Shown in pieces: positions 50,660-61,262 of a DNA stretch of 64,000 nucleotides. Every line of letters starts with the position of its first letter. Positions within the stretch are counted from its first letter, which is position 1. The DNA comes from Trogon surrucura (taxonomy: Eukaryota > Chordata > Aves > Trogoniformes > Trogonidae). Under the pieces are notes generated by a model. The model did no database searches. It saw only the letters and a list, made by a program, of their open reading frames with translations, and had not been told where the DNA came from. The stretch is from positions 16,468,238-16,532,237 of the forward strand of contig CM036619.1 in NCBI GenBank assembly GCA_020746105.1, written 5' to 3'. The position numbers and the translations under genes were made by a program.

Positions 50660-51121
50660 ATGAGCAATTTGGATATCGGTCATGGTGTCAGTAGCTGCTA
50701 CGATGGAAGTGACACATGGAAGGGGCATGGTTTTTTTCTGCCGTGCTCTTCTGGCTGGGTTAGGTGGGGTAGAGGACACAGCTTCTGGGATCCACATGCA
50801 CTCTGGCAGTGGAGAAGCACCTTTCAGAACCTGAAACGAAGAGAAATTTCATCCATGGAAATGCTGCAGGGCAGTGCGCACAGAGATGAAGGAGAGAGCA
50901 GGCCCATCAGGGGATGTTGCATAAATGTTGTTTATAATGCAGGAAGAGGCTGCTGGCAAAATCTTGCTCTCCTGGAATCGGCCTCTATATCCAGAACGAG
51001 GGATGTGGTAGATTACACCAAGAGGTGTAGATTACACCAATGGATGTGGAGATATTGCCAGAAGGACAGCAGTACAGAAATAAAAAAGCAAAATGCTTCT
51101 GCAGAGTTCATTTTTGCTTAA
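50660..51121 (+). CDS. Hypothetical 153-codon ORF, probably not coding
   Basis: Starts at ATG 50660 and ends in TAA. The region is slightly G/C-richer than its surroundings. The predicted protein begins MSNLDIGHGVSSCYDG and is rich in W, S, R and C, with no domain, signal peptide or family resemblance. The internal direct repeat GTAGATTACACCAA (51008-51021 and 51027-51040) is reflected in the protein. There is no promoter, Kozak context of note or splice structure to support it. An ORF of this length is not unexpected by chance in 64 kb read in six frames. Confidence 0.08.
   Translation: MSNLDIGHGVSSCYDGSDTWKGHGFFLPCSSGWVRWGRGHSFWDPHALWQWRSTFQNLKRREISSMEMLQGSAHRDEGESRPIRGCCINVVYNAGRGCWQNLALLESASISRTRDVVDYTKRCRLHQWMWRYCQKDSSTEIKKQNASAEFIFA
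51008..51040 (+). repeat. Short direct repeat containing a 15-base palindrome
   Basis: GTAGATTACACCAA occurs twice, 19 bases apart (51008-51021, 51027-51040). The second copy lies in the interrupted palindrome GGTGTA-GAT-TACACC (51024-51038). GGATGTG flanks the pair on both sides (51001-51007, 51042-51048). The half-site AGGTGT resembles a T-box core, but no function is shown. Confidence 0.6.
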
Positions 51122-52100
51122 ATTTGTAAAAAAGATTTTCAGAACACCATTTCTTTTCTTTCTCTACTTCCTGACTTGACTCTAAGAGAGATGACAAGAC
51201 GTATTTTGTGAGCTTGCTTCAGGAAATCTGAAGTTATTGGTGTGCTAATGTGTCTGCTTTATTGGCTTCTATAAGCTTTTCTCTTTTTTTTAAATCTGGA
51301 CTTAGGCATTTTGTTTGTTATTACTTATTAATAGGGTTAATTATAGCTATGAGCTACAGAGATTAGTGTGTGACTCTAAAATTACCTTGATTTGATGATG
51401 GTGATTTATCTAAGAAGCACTGCTTAACAGAATTTATTGATATTTAGTGATTTTTATGTTTTAAGTTTCTGATCTATTCCATTTTATACCAGCAAAAATT
51501 TGAACTTCCAGTTAGTGATCATATTTCTTCTTCTGACTGGTTCCTGCTTCATGTATAGCTGTGATTTTTCTACCACTTTGGTGGTTTACACGTGAGTGTC
51601 AACTTGAGTGTAGGACAACTGTTGGTTATCTACTCCTTTGTGTATCCATAGAGCAGATAAAGGATTACAGGTTTTCCTGTATCTCAGCTTTCTCTCTGTT
51701 CATGCACCAAGGCTGACCAGCTTGCAGATCTTCTAGGTGGTAATAAACACCTTGTGGAAGTGCTTGAACATGAAACAAGAACACAGGTATATTCAGTCTT
51801 TGAACTTGCTGCTGAGACTAATGAAAGTGGAGGGGATTGTGTGATTTTGAATATTGGCTTTGCTAAGCTGTGGTGTGAGAACAGTCTTACTCCATAGGAA
51901 ACGTTAAAATAAACAACGTGTCCGTCACTCATTACTCTCCCCTGATCTGCTGTTGCGTGGAGCAGCAGGTGTGGGTTGTGTAGCAAAGTTACCAGGGTCT
52001 CCTTCTGTGTGTGGTTAGAGGCACATTAGATTTTCTGTGGGCAGTGGCCTTTGCACTGGCAAGGGAAGAGGCAGATTTGCCCTAATGATGTTTAACAAAT

Positions 52101-52152
52101 AAAAAAAAAAAAAAAAGAAAAAGAGAAAGAAAAAGAAAAAAATAAAAAAGAA
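52101..52152 (+). repeat. A-rich (GAAA-type) low-complexity tract
   Basis: About 50 bases of almost pure A/G: a run of 16 A, then GAAAAAGAGAAAGAAAAAG-type sequence with one T. No retroposed body is recognisable upstream. Confidence 0.85.
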
Positions 52153-55100
52153 GGCAGTTTCTGTTTAACAATCATGCAGCTTCTACCTTATTAATCTGCT
52201 TCCTGCAAAAAACCCAATTTTCTCAGAGAGAAGCTATGCATAGGATAAACATAGCTCTTGCTGCATATTTACATGTGCAGGATCCAAATGTGAAAATGCT
52301 GCATCTGTAAATGTCTCTAATTGTTGAGGCCATTTTGGTTATTGAGCTATGCAGATATACCTGCCTCTGCCATTAACTTGTTTTCCAGAGTATGCTGTCC
52401 ATCTGCTTCAAACTGTCTAAATGCATGCTTAGCTTCATTACTTGCTACTACAAATGAAATAATAAGGGATAAGTGCCTACATGACACATCCTGACTCACA
52501 CCCCAGGTACATTTATTTGTTTTTAGCAGTTAGATGATGCTTTCTAGGTTGGCCTGGTTAGTAATTGGGATTTACATAGTTTCTATGTGATTATTTTTTC
52601 AGATGTCTTGTTGCCTTTCTTTCTGTTTTTTTTTTTTTGTCTTGCTTTGTTTTCCCAGATTTTTGGGGTAGGCATTATTCTCGTGTTTAATTTCACTGAA
52701 GAAAAAGAAGGCAAATATGTATAGTTCAGAGGCTGCACAAATGAGAAATGGTACATAAAGCAGAAAATTAGTGCTGTTCAAGTGACTTAATGGTTTCTTC
52801 CGTGTTTCCTAATTGTACTGTATATATATGATTTAGAAATATTTCCCCATTCGTCTTTTAAATATAAGAAACACCAGCATGTTTTTATCACTGATTAAAT
52901 AACACCCAGACTTTCCAGGGCTTCCTCTTTATTTCAGGGCTTTTGTGTTGACACGATGTCTTTAACACTACCTAGGCTGGTCTTTCAGTTATAGGATCAA
53001 CTTACTTTTTCATTCTTTTCTGAAAACTGTAGTAGAGATCAAGTGGTTGGCATAAATGATATTCTGGACCCTGAAAAATACTCACAAATACACATGTAGG
53101 GCTGACAGGATAAAAGGAGAAACCTGTGTATTTTTTAGCAGTACAAGAGGAGGTTCATTAGAGAACACCAGTATCTTTGACCATGATTTGTAAGGAAATA
53201 ATGGCAAAAGGCATCTTGCTGTTCCTGCTTTACAAGCAGTGTGACTGAAACACATTTTTAATACCAGCCTCTGCATTGAACTGGGATTAATATATTCTTT
53301 ATATTAAACATCTTGTGATTGTGTTGCCTTTGTAGCTTAAGTTGTTTGTGCAACACTATAGTCACATTTGGTACTGAGATAGAAGTTTTTTCCCTATTAA
53401 AATATTTTAAGAATAAAATGTATTATATTTTACTGTCTTCAGCTGTGGGTTAGCATCTTCAGTTATTGTTGGTCTGAAAATACTACGCAGGAGCTTTCAC
53501 GAGGCTCTTTGCAACCAACTTCACCTGAAGAGGTTGCTGTCCTAAAAAGGCTTTTGTTAGTTTAAGGGAGGGATTATGGCACATCCCTTCCATCAAAACA
53601 TTCCTTCCCCAACTGCATTTACTCCTGATTTTGACTCTTCCATATGGCCTGATCCATCTCTGACTGTAATCCTTAGAAGATCCTCCTTGACATCTTCAGC
53701 GGTTGAATCAGGTTTTGTGCTCATCTTCTTTATTCACATTCAATCAAAGCAAGTGCAGTATTTCTTAATTCTGACTACTAACAATAGCCATTAAATTACC
53801 ACAAAGCAATTTTTGCTGTTTGACCCAGTTGCCTACAAGGCACTTTTTGGAACAAAGCACATATGCTTTCTAGTGTGTTATGAAGATAACACAGCAGCTG
53901 TATTTGACAAGGGTGCAATGGTTTAAATATCAGTGTCTACCAGACTAGAGGATGTAAAAAAAATGGGAAATAAGTAGACCATAATAGATGACTGTGTAAA
54001 CCACGGCTTATCATGAAACACCCAAGGAAAATACTCTGGATCAACAGAGGTTTGATCTGGTTATGTCAGAGAACCAATGTATTTAAGTTTTTATATTACT
54101 TTGACCTTGGCTTGCACACTGTTATTGCTGGATATGACAGCATCTGTCACTTTTTCGCACATATATTTTATATATTTTAAATTCCTCCTCTAACTCAGTA
54201 CCAGGAAATGAAAGCAGATTACACCAAAACCTCATTTAACAGATAAAAAAAAAATTTGTACTTTTATTTTGACTTCAGGTAGTGGCTTGAGCAGTGGGTT
54301 TAATATTGTAATAAGAATACATAATATGGCATAATAGGTTTGGGGAAAACTTATCTGTGAATTTTTAAATTTCAATCCTAAAATTGGTCTCTCTCACATC
54401 TGCTCAACTTAAAAATTCCGTGTATTTAGTAGCATGGGTTTTTTTTAGGTTTCCCTCTAATGAGGTAAATTATATAAGTGCCAGAATGTATTTTGCTGTT
54501 GCTTTTAATCCATTTACATCACTTGCCTCTGAAGCTCTAATCTTCTGCAGGTTTGAAGTACTGTGTCTTCTCGTGTCTGCTAGGCCTTTCAGTTTAGCAG
54601 TGTTCAAATGTCAGTGAGGTTGTATTTAGGAGAAATTGCATATTAATAATAACAAGAATATACAACTGTTTGACTATGTGAAGATCTGGCTGTACTGTGC
54701 AGAGTGCTCCACTTCACTCCTGCATTGCTGCCAGAGGAAGAGGCAGGTTCTTGATCTCAGCACACCAAGAATGGTGCAATATATTTGCGCCTTCGGGAGA
54801 GAGGATGAGATAAACGGAGTGAATTAAAGAGTGCAATGCCGAGCTGACGTACTTGCAGATGAATTGAAGCCCTTGTAAAGATCTTTGATAACAAAGCTTG
54901 TCAGCTGATTACAGCGTTAGTGCTACCAGTGGATGGCACTAACTGGGACCCTTGGTTTACTTCTGAAAAAATAATAAAAAAAAATCAAAAGAAAAAAAAC
55001 ACAAAAAACTTGAGGAAAATCTTTTTTTAAAAGCATCCCTTTCATTTACATTTACATCATGGTAATGAAAACTTGACAGTCCAAGAGAAATAATGATGAA

Positions 55101-56097
55101 AGGGTGTACAACTTGCAGCCTTTTCCATACAAGAATATGCTCCCTTGCCATTAAGGTGCAGTGGATATTTTAATCTTTTTTTGAGAGAATACATGCGTTT
55201 CTGCTGCATCTGTCCGTAGCATGTGTAACGCAAAGCTGTTCCAGTGATTTGAATACTTGCTGACCTAAGACAGCAGCAAGGAATACCTATCTAAATGGTA
55301 ATAAGAACCTTGAAGGTTAATCCATGTTAGCATGCAAAATACTCAAAATCTGTGGCAGTTTCATTTTTTCTCATTCTGGTTATTAAAATTTAGTAAATCC
55401 ATGAGTTTCAAATAGAATTATTCTAGAGACAAATGACAGAATTTTCCAGTAGTTTCTCTAGGGCAGATTTACAACAATACTATTACCGTAATCTCTGGAC
55501 ACTTATATACAAATATATATATTTAACCAGGGCTTTTGAACAATCAAACCCTGATAACGAAGTAGACTTGGGCCGGGAAGTTAATGAGAGGTTTCTGCAA
55601 GTGCTGGGTCCTGCTTTATGGACCTCATTTTACTGGAAGTGAGAAAATTTTACCTGGAGACAGTATTAGAGCTTTTAGAATAATTTTGTTATCAAGTAGC
55701 CAGAAGAGAAAGATACGTTTTTTTTCCATAATTGATTCCTGAATCATTTCTGGAACTTAAAAAACATAAAAATCAGAAAAAAGAATAGTAAAAGTGGTAA
55801 CACTTGAGGCGGCAAAGTTGCAAATTTAATTACTCCCTGCCTCTGGGTCATGTTTTTGATTGTAAAGCGTTAAATGACCTTAAACAGAGAAATTATTCTT
55901 ACTCTGTATTCTTTGAAGAAAAAATGGGAAATGCAGTGTTGCATCAATGTGGAATGCTAGTTTCAATGCAGTTGGAGAGTATTAAAATTTTCAAGTCCCA
56001 GAATTAAAGAGATATCAAAAGTATAAGAAAAACTAATTTTTTATATCATGTTGCTTGCTGCAGGCTCGTTTTCAAAACTCTTCAAGACCTAAGGATT

Positions 56098-57081
56098 TTG
56101 AATACATTCTTCACTAAAATTAACAATTTAAGTAACCATTTAAGACGTCAGAGAGTTGTGGTCAATGGGGCAGAGTCTAGTTGGAGGCCTGTATCTAGTG
56201 GAGTCCCTCAGGGGTCAGTACTGGGACCGGTACTATTCAATATATTCATCAATGAACTGGATGAGGGATTAGAGAGCACTGTCAGCAAGTTTGCTGATGA
56301 CACAAAACTGGGAGGCGTGGTTGACACTCCAGAAGGCTGTGCTGCCATTCAGAGAGACCTGGACAGACTGGAGAGCTGGACGGGGAGAAATCTTATGAAA
56401 TTCAACAAGGACAAGTGTGGAGTCTTGCATCTGGGTAAGAACAACCCCATGTGCCAGTACAGGTTGGGGACTAAACTGCTGGAGAGCAGCGCAGGGGAAA
56501 GGGTCCTGGTGGTTCTGGTGGACAGCAGGATGACCATGAGGCAGCAATGTCGCCTCGTGGCCAAGAAGGCCAATGGCATCCTGGGGTGTATTAGAAGGGA
56601 TGTGGCTAGTAGGTCAAAAGAAGTCCTCCTCCCTCTCTATTCTGCTCTGGTGAGGCCACATCTGGAATATTGTGTCCAGTTCTGGGCTCCTCCGCTCAAG
56701 AGGAACGGGGAGCTGCTGGATAGAGTCCAGCGCAGAGCCACAAAGATGATGAAGGGAGTGGAGCATCTCCCTTATGAGGAAAGGCTGAAGGAGCTGGGTC
56801 TCTTTAGCTTGGAGAAGAGGAGGCTGAGGGGTGTCCTCATTAATGTTTCTAAATATGTGAAGGAGGACGGAGCCAGGCTCTTTTCGGTGATGTCCAGTGA
56901 CAGAACAAGGAGCAATGGATACAAGCTGGAACATAGGAGGTTCCACAAAAACATTAGAAAAAACTTTTTCCCTGTGAGGGTAACAGAGCACTGGAACAGG
57001 CTGCCCAGAGAAGTTGTGGAGTCTCCTTCTCTGCAGGCATTCAAAACCTGCCTGGACAAGTTCCTTTGTGACCTACTGTAG
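56098..57081 (+). pseudogene. CR1 reverse transcriptase, C-terminal 327 codons
   Basis: An open frame encoding the later RT motifs and C-terminal domain of the CR1 ORF2 protein, which copies its own RNA into DNA at a nicked target. Visible are [10 protein letters not shown] (residues 35-44), the catalytic FADD (65-68, with the two metal-binding aspartates), [15 protein letters not shown] (184-198), the [10 protein letters not shown]...[20 protein letters not shown] block (about 211-245) and [14 protein letters not shown]...VVESPSL near the end. The ATG at 56098 lies in flanking DNA or the truncation point and is not the family start. ORF2 is normally roughly three times longer; the endonuclease and N-terminal RT motifs are missing. 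Compared with relatives, a few residues seem deleted in frame near residues 250-256 ([14 protein letters not shown], where other copies have extra residues between K and EDGA). It is a dead fragment despite being open. Confidence 0.93.
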
Positions 57082-57165
57082 GTGATCCTGCTCTGATAGG
57101 AGGGGCTGGACTAGATGATCTTTTGAGGTCCCTTCCAACCACTAACACTGTGATTCTGTGAATCC
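56119..57165 (+). mobile_element. CR1 LINE, 5'-truncated, with open RT tail
   Basis: The 3' third of a CR1 non-LTR retrotransposon. It holds the C-terminal part of the reverse-transcriptase ORF, a short 3' UTR and the terminal octamer. The UTR carries the CR1 blocks GGACTAGATGATC and AGGTCCCTTCCAACC and ends TGATTCTGTGA near 57161. Typical avian copies are truncated this way during target-primed reverse transcription, and CR1 leaves no consistent target duplication, so the left edge (about 56119) is set by the loss of protein similarity. The uninterrupted reading frame and well-kept 3' end mark it as the youngest CR1 here. It lacks ORF1, the endonuclease and most of the RT fingers, so it cannot move by itself. 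Confidence 0.95.
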
Positions 57166-60100
57166 GTCTGATTCCCTCAATTTCTGAGACATTCTGTTAG
57201 AATGGGAACATGCAGCTTTGACCCAACTTTAATTACACTGATGCTTTGTGGGTTTCTTTCATAATCTGTACAAAACAGCCTTTATTTAAAAAATATGCCG
57301 TTTTGTTCTCCTGTCAGAGAGTGGTGTTTCTTGAAAGATGGGTACTTCTGTTACTCGCTAGATTTTAAAATACTTCGAAAAGAAAGCTTCAGAATATTGG
57401 ATGGTTCTATATATATATATATTTATTTTTTTTTGCATAAGGTGGTTTCTGTAGTTATGAGAGCCCTGTGGCAGGATCATTCTTTGGTCTCATATTCTAT
57501 TAAGAGGATGTCAGTTGCTATAAAGGGCTAATACAGTGTAACTAAAGATATGAGCAGTGTCAGTGTGAGGCACTATTACAGAATCTGTTATTTTTTATAA
57601 TAAGCAACTGCTTGGCTTACTAGATTCTGTAACACTCCCTGAGCCGTTTTTTATATCATCTGTTAATCACAATTAATGTACCTTTCATATAAAGTCTGAC
57701 CTCATAGGTAAATAGCAGAAGGCTGCAGAAAAAATGAGTGTGAATGCAGATGTTCAGTTGGACATTAGTCCATATTCATGAAAATGTCAGTTATGTAATA
57801 TGAAAGTTTTGGAAATGCAGTTTTTGTAGATGTGTTTCTTTTTCTCTTAATAATTTTGGGTTTATGCAAATTGTATTTACCTTATCAATGTTAGTTTTTA
57901 AAGTACCTGCAAGCTTACTAGTGGATTATGACATGGAGATTGACAGGTAAAGTTTGCTGGCAGAATGTCCCACTAGGGCATTTGCATCTAGTAAGTATTG
58001 TTTTTTTCTATTGCAGGAGAGCTGTTATGAGTGTCAGTGCAATTTTTCCATTACTTCGTTGTGTTTTGGGTTTTGTCTGTTGAGACGTTTTTCTGCTTTG
58101 AAGAGCATTGAATTCAGTGTATCGGTGCAGGGGAAAAGACAGTGCTTCAGTTATTACAAAAAAAAAGAAAAAGAAAGAAAAAAGAAACAGGATTAGTAAG
58201 AATATTAAATTTTATTTAAAACACAAAATAATATGTCTGCCATTAAAATGAGTGTAAAGGTCCAATTGTATCTTTCTATTGCACTTTGTAGAAATACCTA
58301 GAGGAAATAGAATCAGAACTCATTGTGAATATTTCTATTGCAGAAGGTACAAAGGCACAGACTTTACAATTATGTTCTTACTATCTAATAGGATGAGTGA
58401 ACTTCAGAGTAATGGATGATACAAATGAGTGTATATGAGTTTTATATACATGAGAGCAGTTGTGTCTCTGGTTCATTGTATGTTTTAGAAAAGCTGCAAT
58501 GAAACTAAAAAGTCTATGGGCCAGATTTTAATCTTCGTTCATAGACTAGCTGGTTACATCCAAAGTGGTTCATTTTATGCAAATTTGTACTTATGGCATT
58601 GAAATTACAATATGACTTTTGTGTTTTATATGTACTTTTCCAAAAGAAACCAGTTATATGTGCTGTGATAAATGTAAGGTTAAGGGATCATGCACATTAA
58701 AAATCACCCAACTTTCTATTCCTAGAGAATTAATTACATCCTATTTCCATTTTGTCAGTGTCATTTCCCACATTAAATAGCAAATAGGAAAAACATCCTT
58801 TTGGGGATTGATATACCCTACTTCCACATATTTTCTATGGGCTACCTATGGCAATTACATGAATTAAATCATTATTTCTTAATATAGAAAAAGATTAAGT
58901 AATATACTCTGAGAAAAGAACATTCAAAGCCTTCTGTTATTGCTATAACCTATTCCTTCAGAGATGGCCTATCATCCGCTATGTGCAAGAAGCCATAAGA
59001 TGATGGCAAATATGTTCCAATGAATGTTAGCTCTCACATGAGAAATTTGCTTTAGAATTCATATATGAATTTTTCTTTTCATTAGCAGTGAATATGGCAC
59101 ATTGATTTGCAATGAGGTCAAAGGCATGAGAAGTGATTTACAGTGTGCACAAGGAGTTAAGGGACTTCTCTATGAAGCAAATGAGGGAAAAGTCCCATAT
59201 TAAAAAAATTAGAGGCTTCACCTTTGGAAAAATAATGATCATGCAGTATATGGCTTTCTAAGCAAATTATAAGTTAATATGTCTTTTATTTGCAGCGAAA
59301 GCTAATTAAACTTTGACTTTGTAACTGACACTTTTTAAATCTGCCAGCGTGTCACTTACAGAAATACATTAAGTGCTTCTACATAACAATCTAATTAAAA
59401 ATTAAGAAATTAGCTGCAAATATATCAAAGCTAAGAATATCATATTCTTTGAGATATGTGGTAATATTACACTTAATTTACCACAGAGAGGGAGAAAGGC
59501 TGGGCTAGAGGGGGCAACTGTTCCAGAAACTTTGTGACTCTGCATTAAATCTGGGGAAAACCAGATTAGAGCTCAAGGCAGGTTCACTTTCACTTGGATG
59601 TCGCATCATAACATCAAGGTCTGAAAGTGCATTTCTCATAACCTTGGCATTAAAAAAAAAAAAAAAAGAAAAGAAACAGGATAGAAATTTTAATGAAAAA
59701 ATCTTTGGCTCAAAGAAAAAAAAAAGTCGAATACTGAGAAGTTGAACAAATGACGGCACTAGAGCAAGCCCAGTTGAGTGAATGAGTGACAGAGGAAGCC
59801 CTAAGCAGCAGATGTGGAATTAACTGAGTAGAGCCAAGGTCAGACTTCAGTTTATGATGTAATGGAAGGGAATTTCAAGCCTAATAAAAGCCCTTCTTCA
59901 CAGTAAGAAGTTGACAGCTGAGGATGCTGTCATCTGAAGAAGTTGGAAGTACTCTGTTGAACCCAGGAGACTGACTCCCAGGAAACTGTTGCATTGCAAT
60001 TTATTGATTCGAAGCAGCAGATTACTCAGTGCTGGGAAAAGCCTGAGGAAGAGAATGACTGGAGGAGGTGACCAGTAAGATGCATTCTGGAAATGCTTTT

Positions 60101-60663
60101 TTCAGCTGAAAGGAGGCAAAGATCCATTCATGTAATGACCAGATAAAAAAGCTGAGGTGCTAAGAACCCTTTGGGCCCTGTTTGTTATTTCTCCTTCATA
60201 GGTTGATGATCTAGAAGATCTGCTTATTCCTACTGTTGTGCTCACACTTTTTGCTGCTTGGCAAAATGCAATTTTAAACCCATTGCAGTTAACACAACAA
60301 AGTTCCATCTTCACTTAGTATAGGATTCAGCAGAGGTGGAAGGAAAATGTGCTATTTGACTATCGTTTTAATTAGATGAGCTTCACCCTGTGGCTTGTCT
60401 CTGGTTTTTGTAACTCTATTGATAGTCATGACCACAAAAGTACCCTAAAACTCAAGGGTGGATTTATTTAATAGGTTTGTTGATAAAATTATAGTATCCC
60501 AGGCACTTCATTAGGAAGACTCTTTCCCTTTTTCCTGCAGCAAGACCCTTTCTCTTCCTGGAATGGACTGGCTCAAATTTAGACTTTGCCTATAATCCAC
60601 CTTTGATCTGCATGAGACCTTAGCAAGTTCTGTTTGCTTAACTCTTTAGTCTTACATGTCAGT
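57166..60663. other. Unique A/T-rich non-coding DNA
   Basis: No gene is recognised. Contains a (TA)n stretch and T run at 57408-57434, A-rich tracts at 58158-58189 and 59652-59677, both continuing into AAAGAAACAGGAT, and TAATTA-type motifs between 58.7 and 59.4 kb (listed separately). A G/C-poor, low-repeat stretch at 58500-59430 has the look of a conserved non-coding region, which cannot be tested here. Confidence 0.6.
58720..59405. promoter_or_regulatory. Cluster of homeodomain-type TAATTA motifs (possible enhancer)
   Basis: GAATTAATTACATC at 58726-58738, GCTAATTAAA at 59301-59310 and CTAATTAAAA at 59391-59400 are homeodomain-type sites. A perfect 16-bp palindrome, AATTCATATATGAATT, lies at 59056-59071. 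The stretch is free of microsatellites and recognisable repeats. TAATTA is common in A/T-rich DNA, so enhancer function is only a guess. Confidence 0.15.
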
Positions 60664-60681
60664 ATCACAGAATCACAGAAC
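60664..60681 (-). mobile_element. CR1 3'-terminal octamer pair (fragment)
   Basis: The plus strand reads TCACAGAATCACAGAA, i.e. two tandem TTCTGTGA units on the minus strand. That is how CR1 elements end. Almost no further CR1 sequence follows to the right, so it is either the tip of a separate copy or the detached end of the CR1 piece at 61056-61262. Confidence 0.5.
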
Positions 60682-61055
60682 TCCTAGATTTGAAAAAAAT
60701 TTTAAGATTAAAGAATTTACGGAGCGACATGAGGGCATCAGAGTGGAAAAAAGGAGGAGATAAAATGTGCACAGATATAAATCTTCATTCCTTTTGCTCA
60801 AACAATTGGTCTGAGGAGACATGCTTTTGCATATTTTCTGTACTTCATTAATAATAGATGTAGATGTTTATTGTGTGCCTCAGAATAATAAAAATAATGG
60901 AAGCTTATGTGCTTAGTAATACAATAGTTCAGTCTAATAGCATACTGCCAATGCAACAACTTAGATTTCAGAGCTGCTCAGCTGTGTTTTTTTCAGTAAC
61001 AGGAACAGTGCAAACTGTAGGGGAAAATGTTTACAGATTTGAAGGTCATTGTATT
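60682..61055. other. Non-CR1 sequence between two CR1 pieces
   Basis: About 375 bases of A/T-rich DNA with no recognised repeat. In an intact CR1 this gap would hold about 250 bases of RT end and 3' UTR. Instead the sequence looks unrelated, apart from the last few bases next to the right-hand piece. Confidence 0.5.
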
Positions 61056-61262
61056 TTCTTAATATCCAAAGTAAACCTCTCCTGGCACAACTTGAGGCCA
61101 TTTCTTCTTGTCCTATCACTTCGGAGAAGAGATCCACTCCCATCTCACTACAACCTCCTTTCAGCTAGTTATACAGAATGATAAGGTCTCCCCTGAGCCT
61201 CCTTTTCTCCAGGATGAACAACCCCAGTTCCCTCAGCAGCTCCTTATAAGACTTGCTTTCCA
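61056..61262 (-). mobile_element. CR1 LINE RT-tail fragment
   Basis: Read on the minus strand, about 205 bp match the CR1 RT C-terminal region. They include GAGGAACTGG-type sequence after AAGGAGCTGCTGAGGGAACT (corresponding to YEERLREL), CTGGAGAAAAGGAGGCTCAG (LEKRRLRG), GGAGACCTTATCA and ATGGGAGTGGATCTCTTCTC, ending GGATATTAAGAAAA. It matches a different CR1 subfamily from the 56 kb copy and has frame-breaking changes. The 3' UTR is not attached; similarity stops abruptly near 61056. Confidence 0.85.

Larger units (their letters stand above)
44636..56118. other. Unique non-coding DNA with A- and T-rich tracts
   Basis: Holds T15 at 44642-44656, T18 at 44732-44749, an A-rich GAAA-type tract at 52101-52152 and an A-rich stretch at about 54967-55008. 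No gene or interspersed repeat is recognised. The 153-codon ORF at 50660-51121 is the longest unexplained plus-strand frame and is listed separately. A 43-nt exon-like segment at 47979-48021 ends in AAG-GTGAGT. Confidence 0.6.

Noticed and set aside
56269-57059. Several minus-strand ORFs of 76-125 codons
   Set aside because: They are antisense shadows of the CR1 reverse-transcriptase frame on the plus strand.
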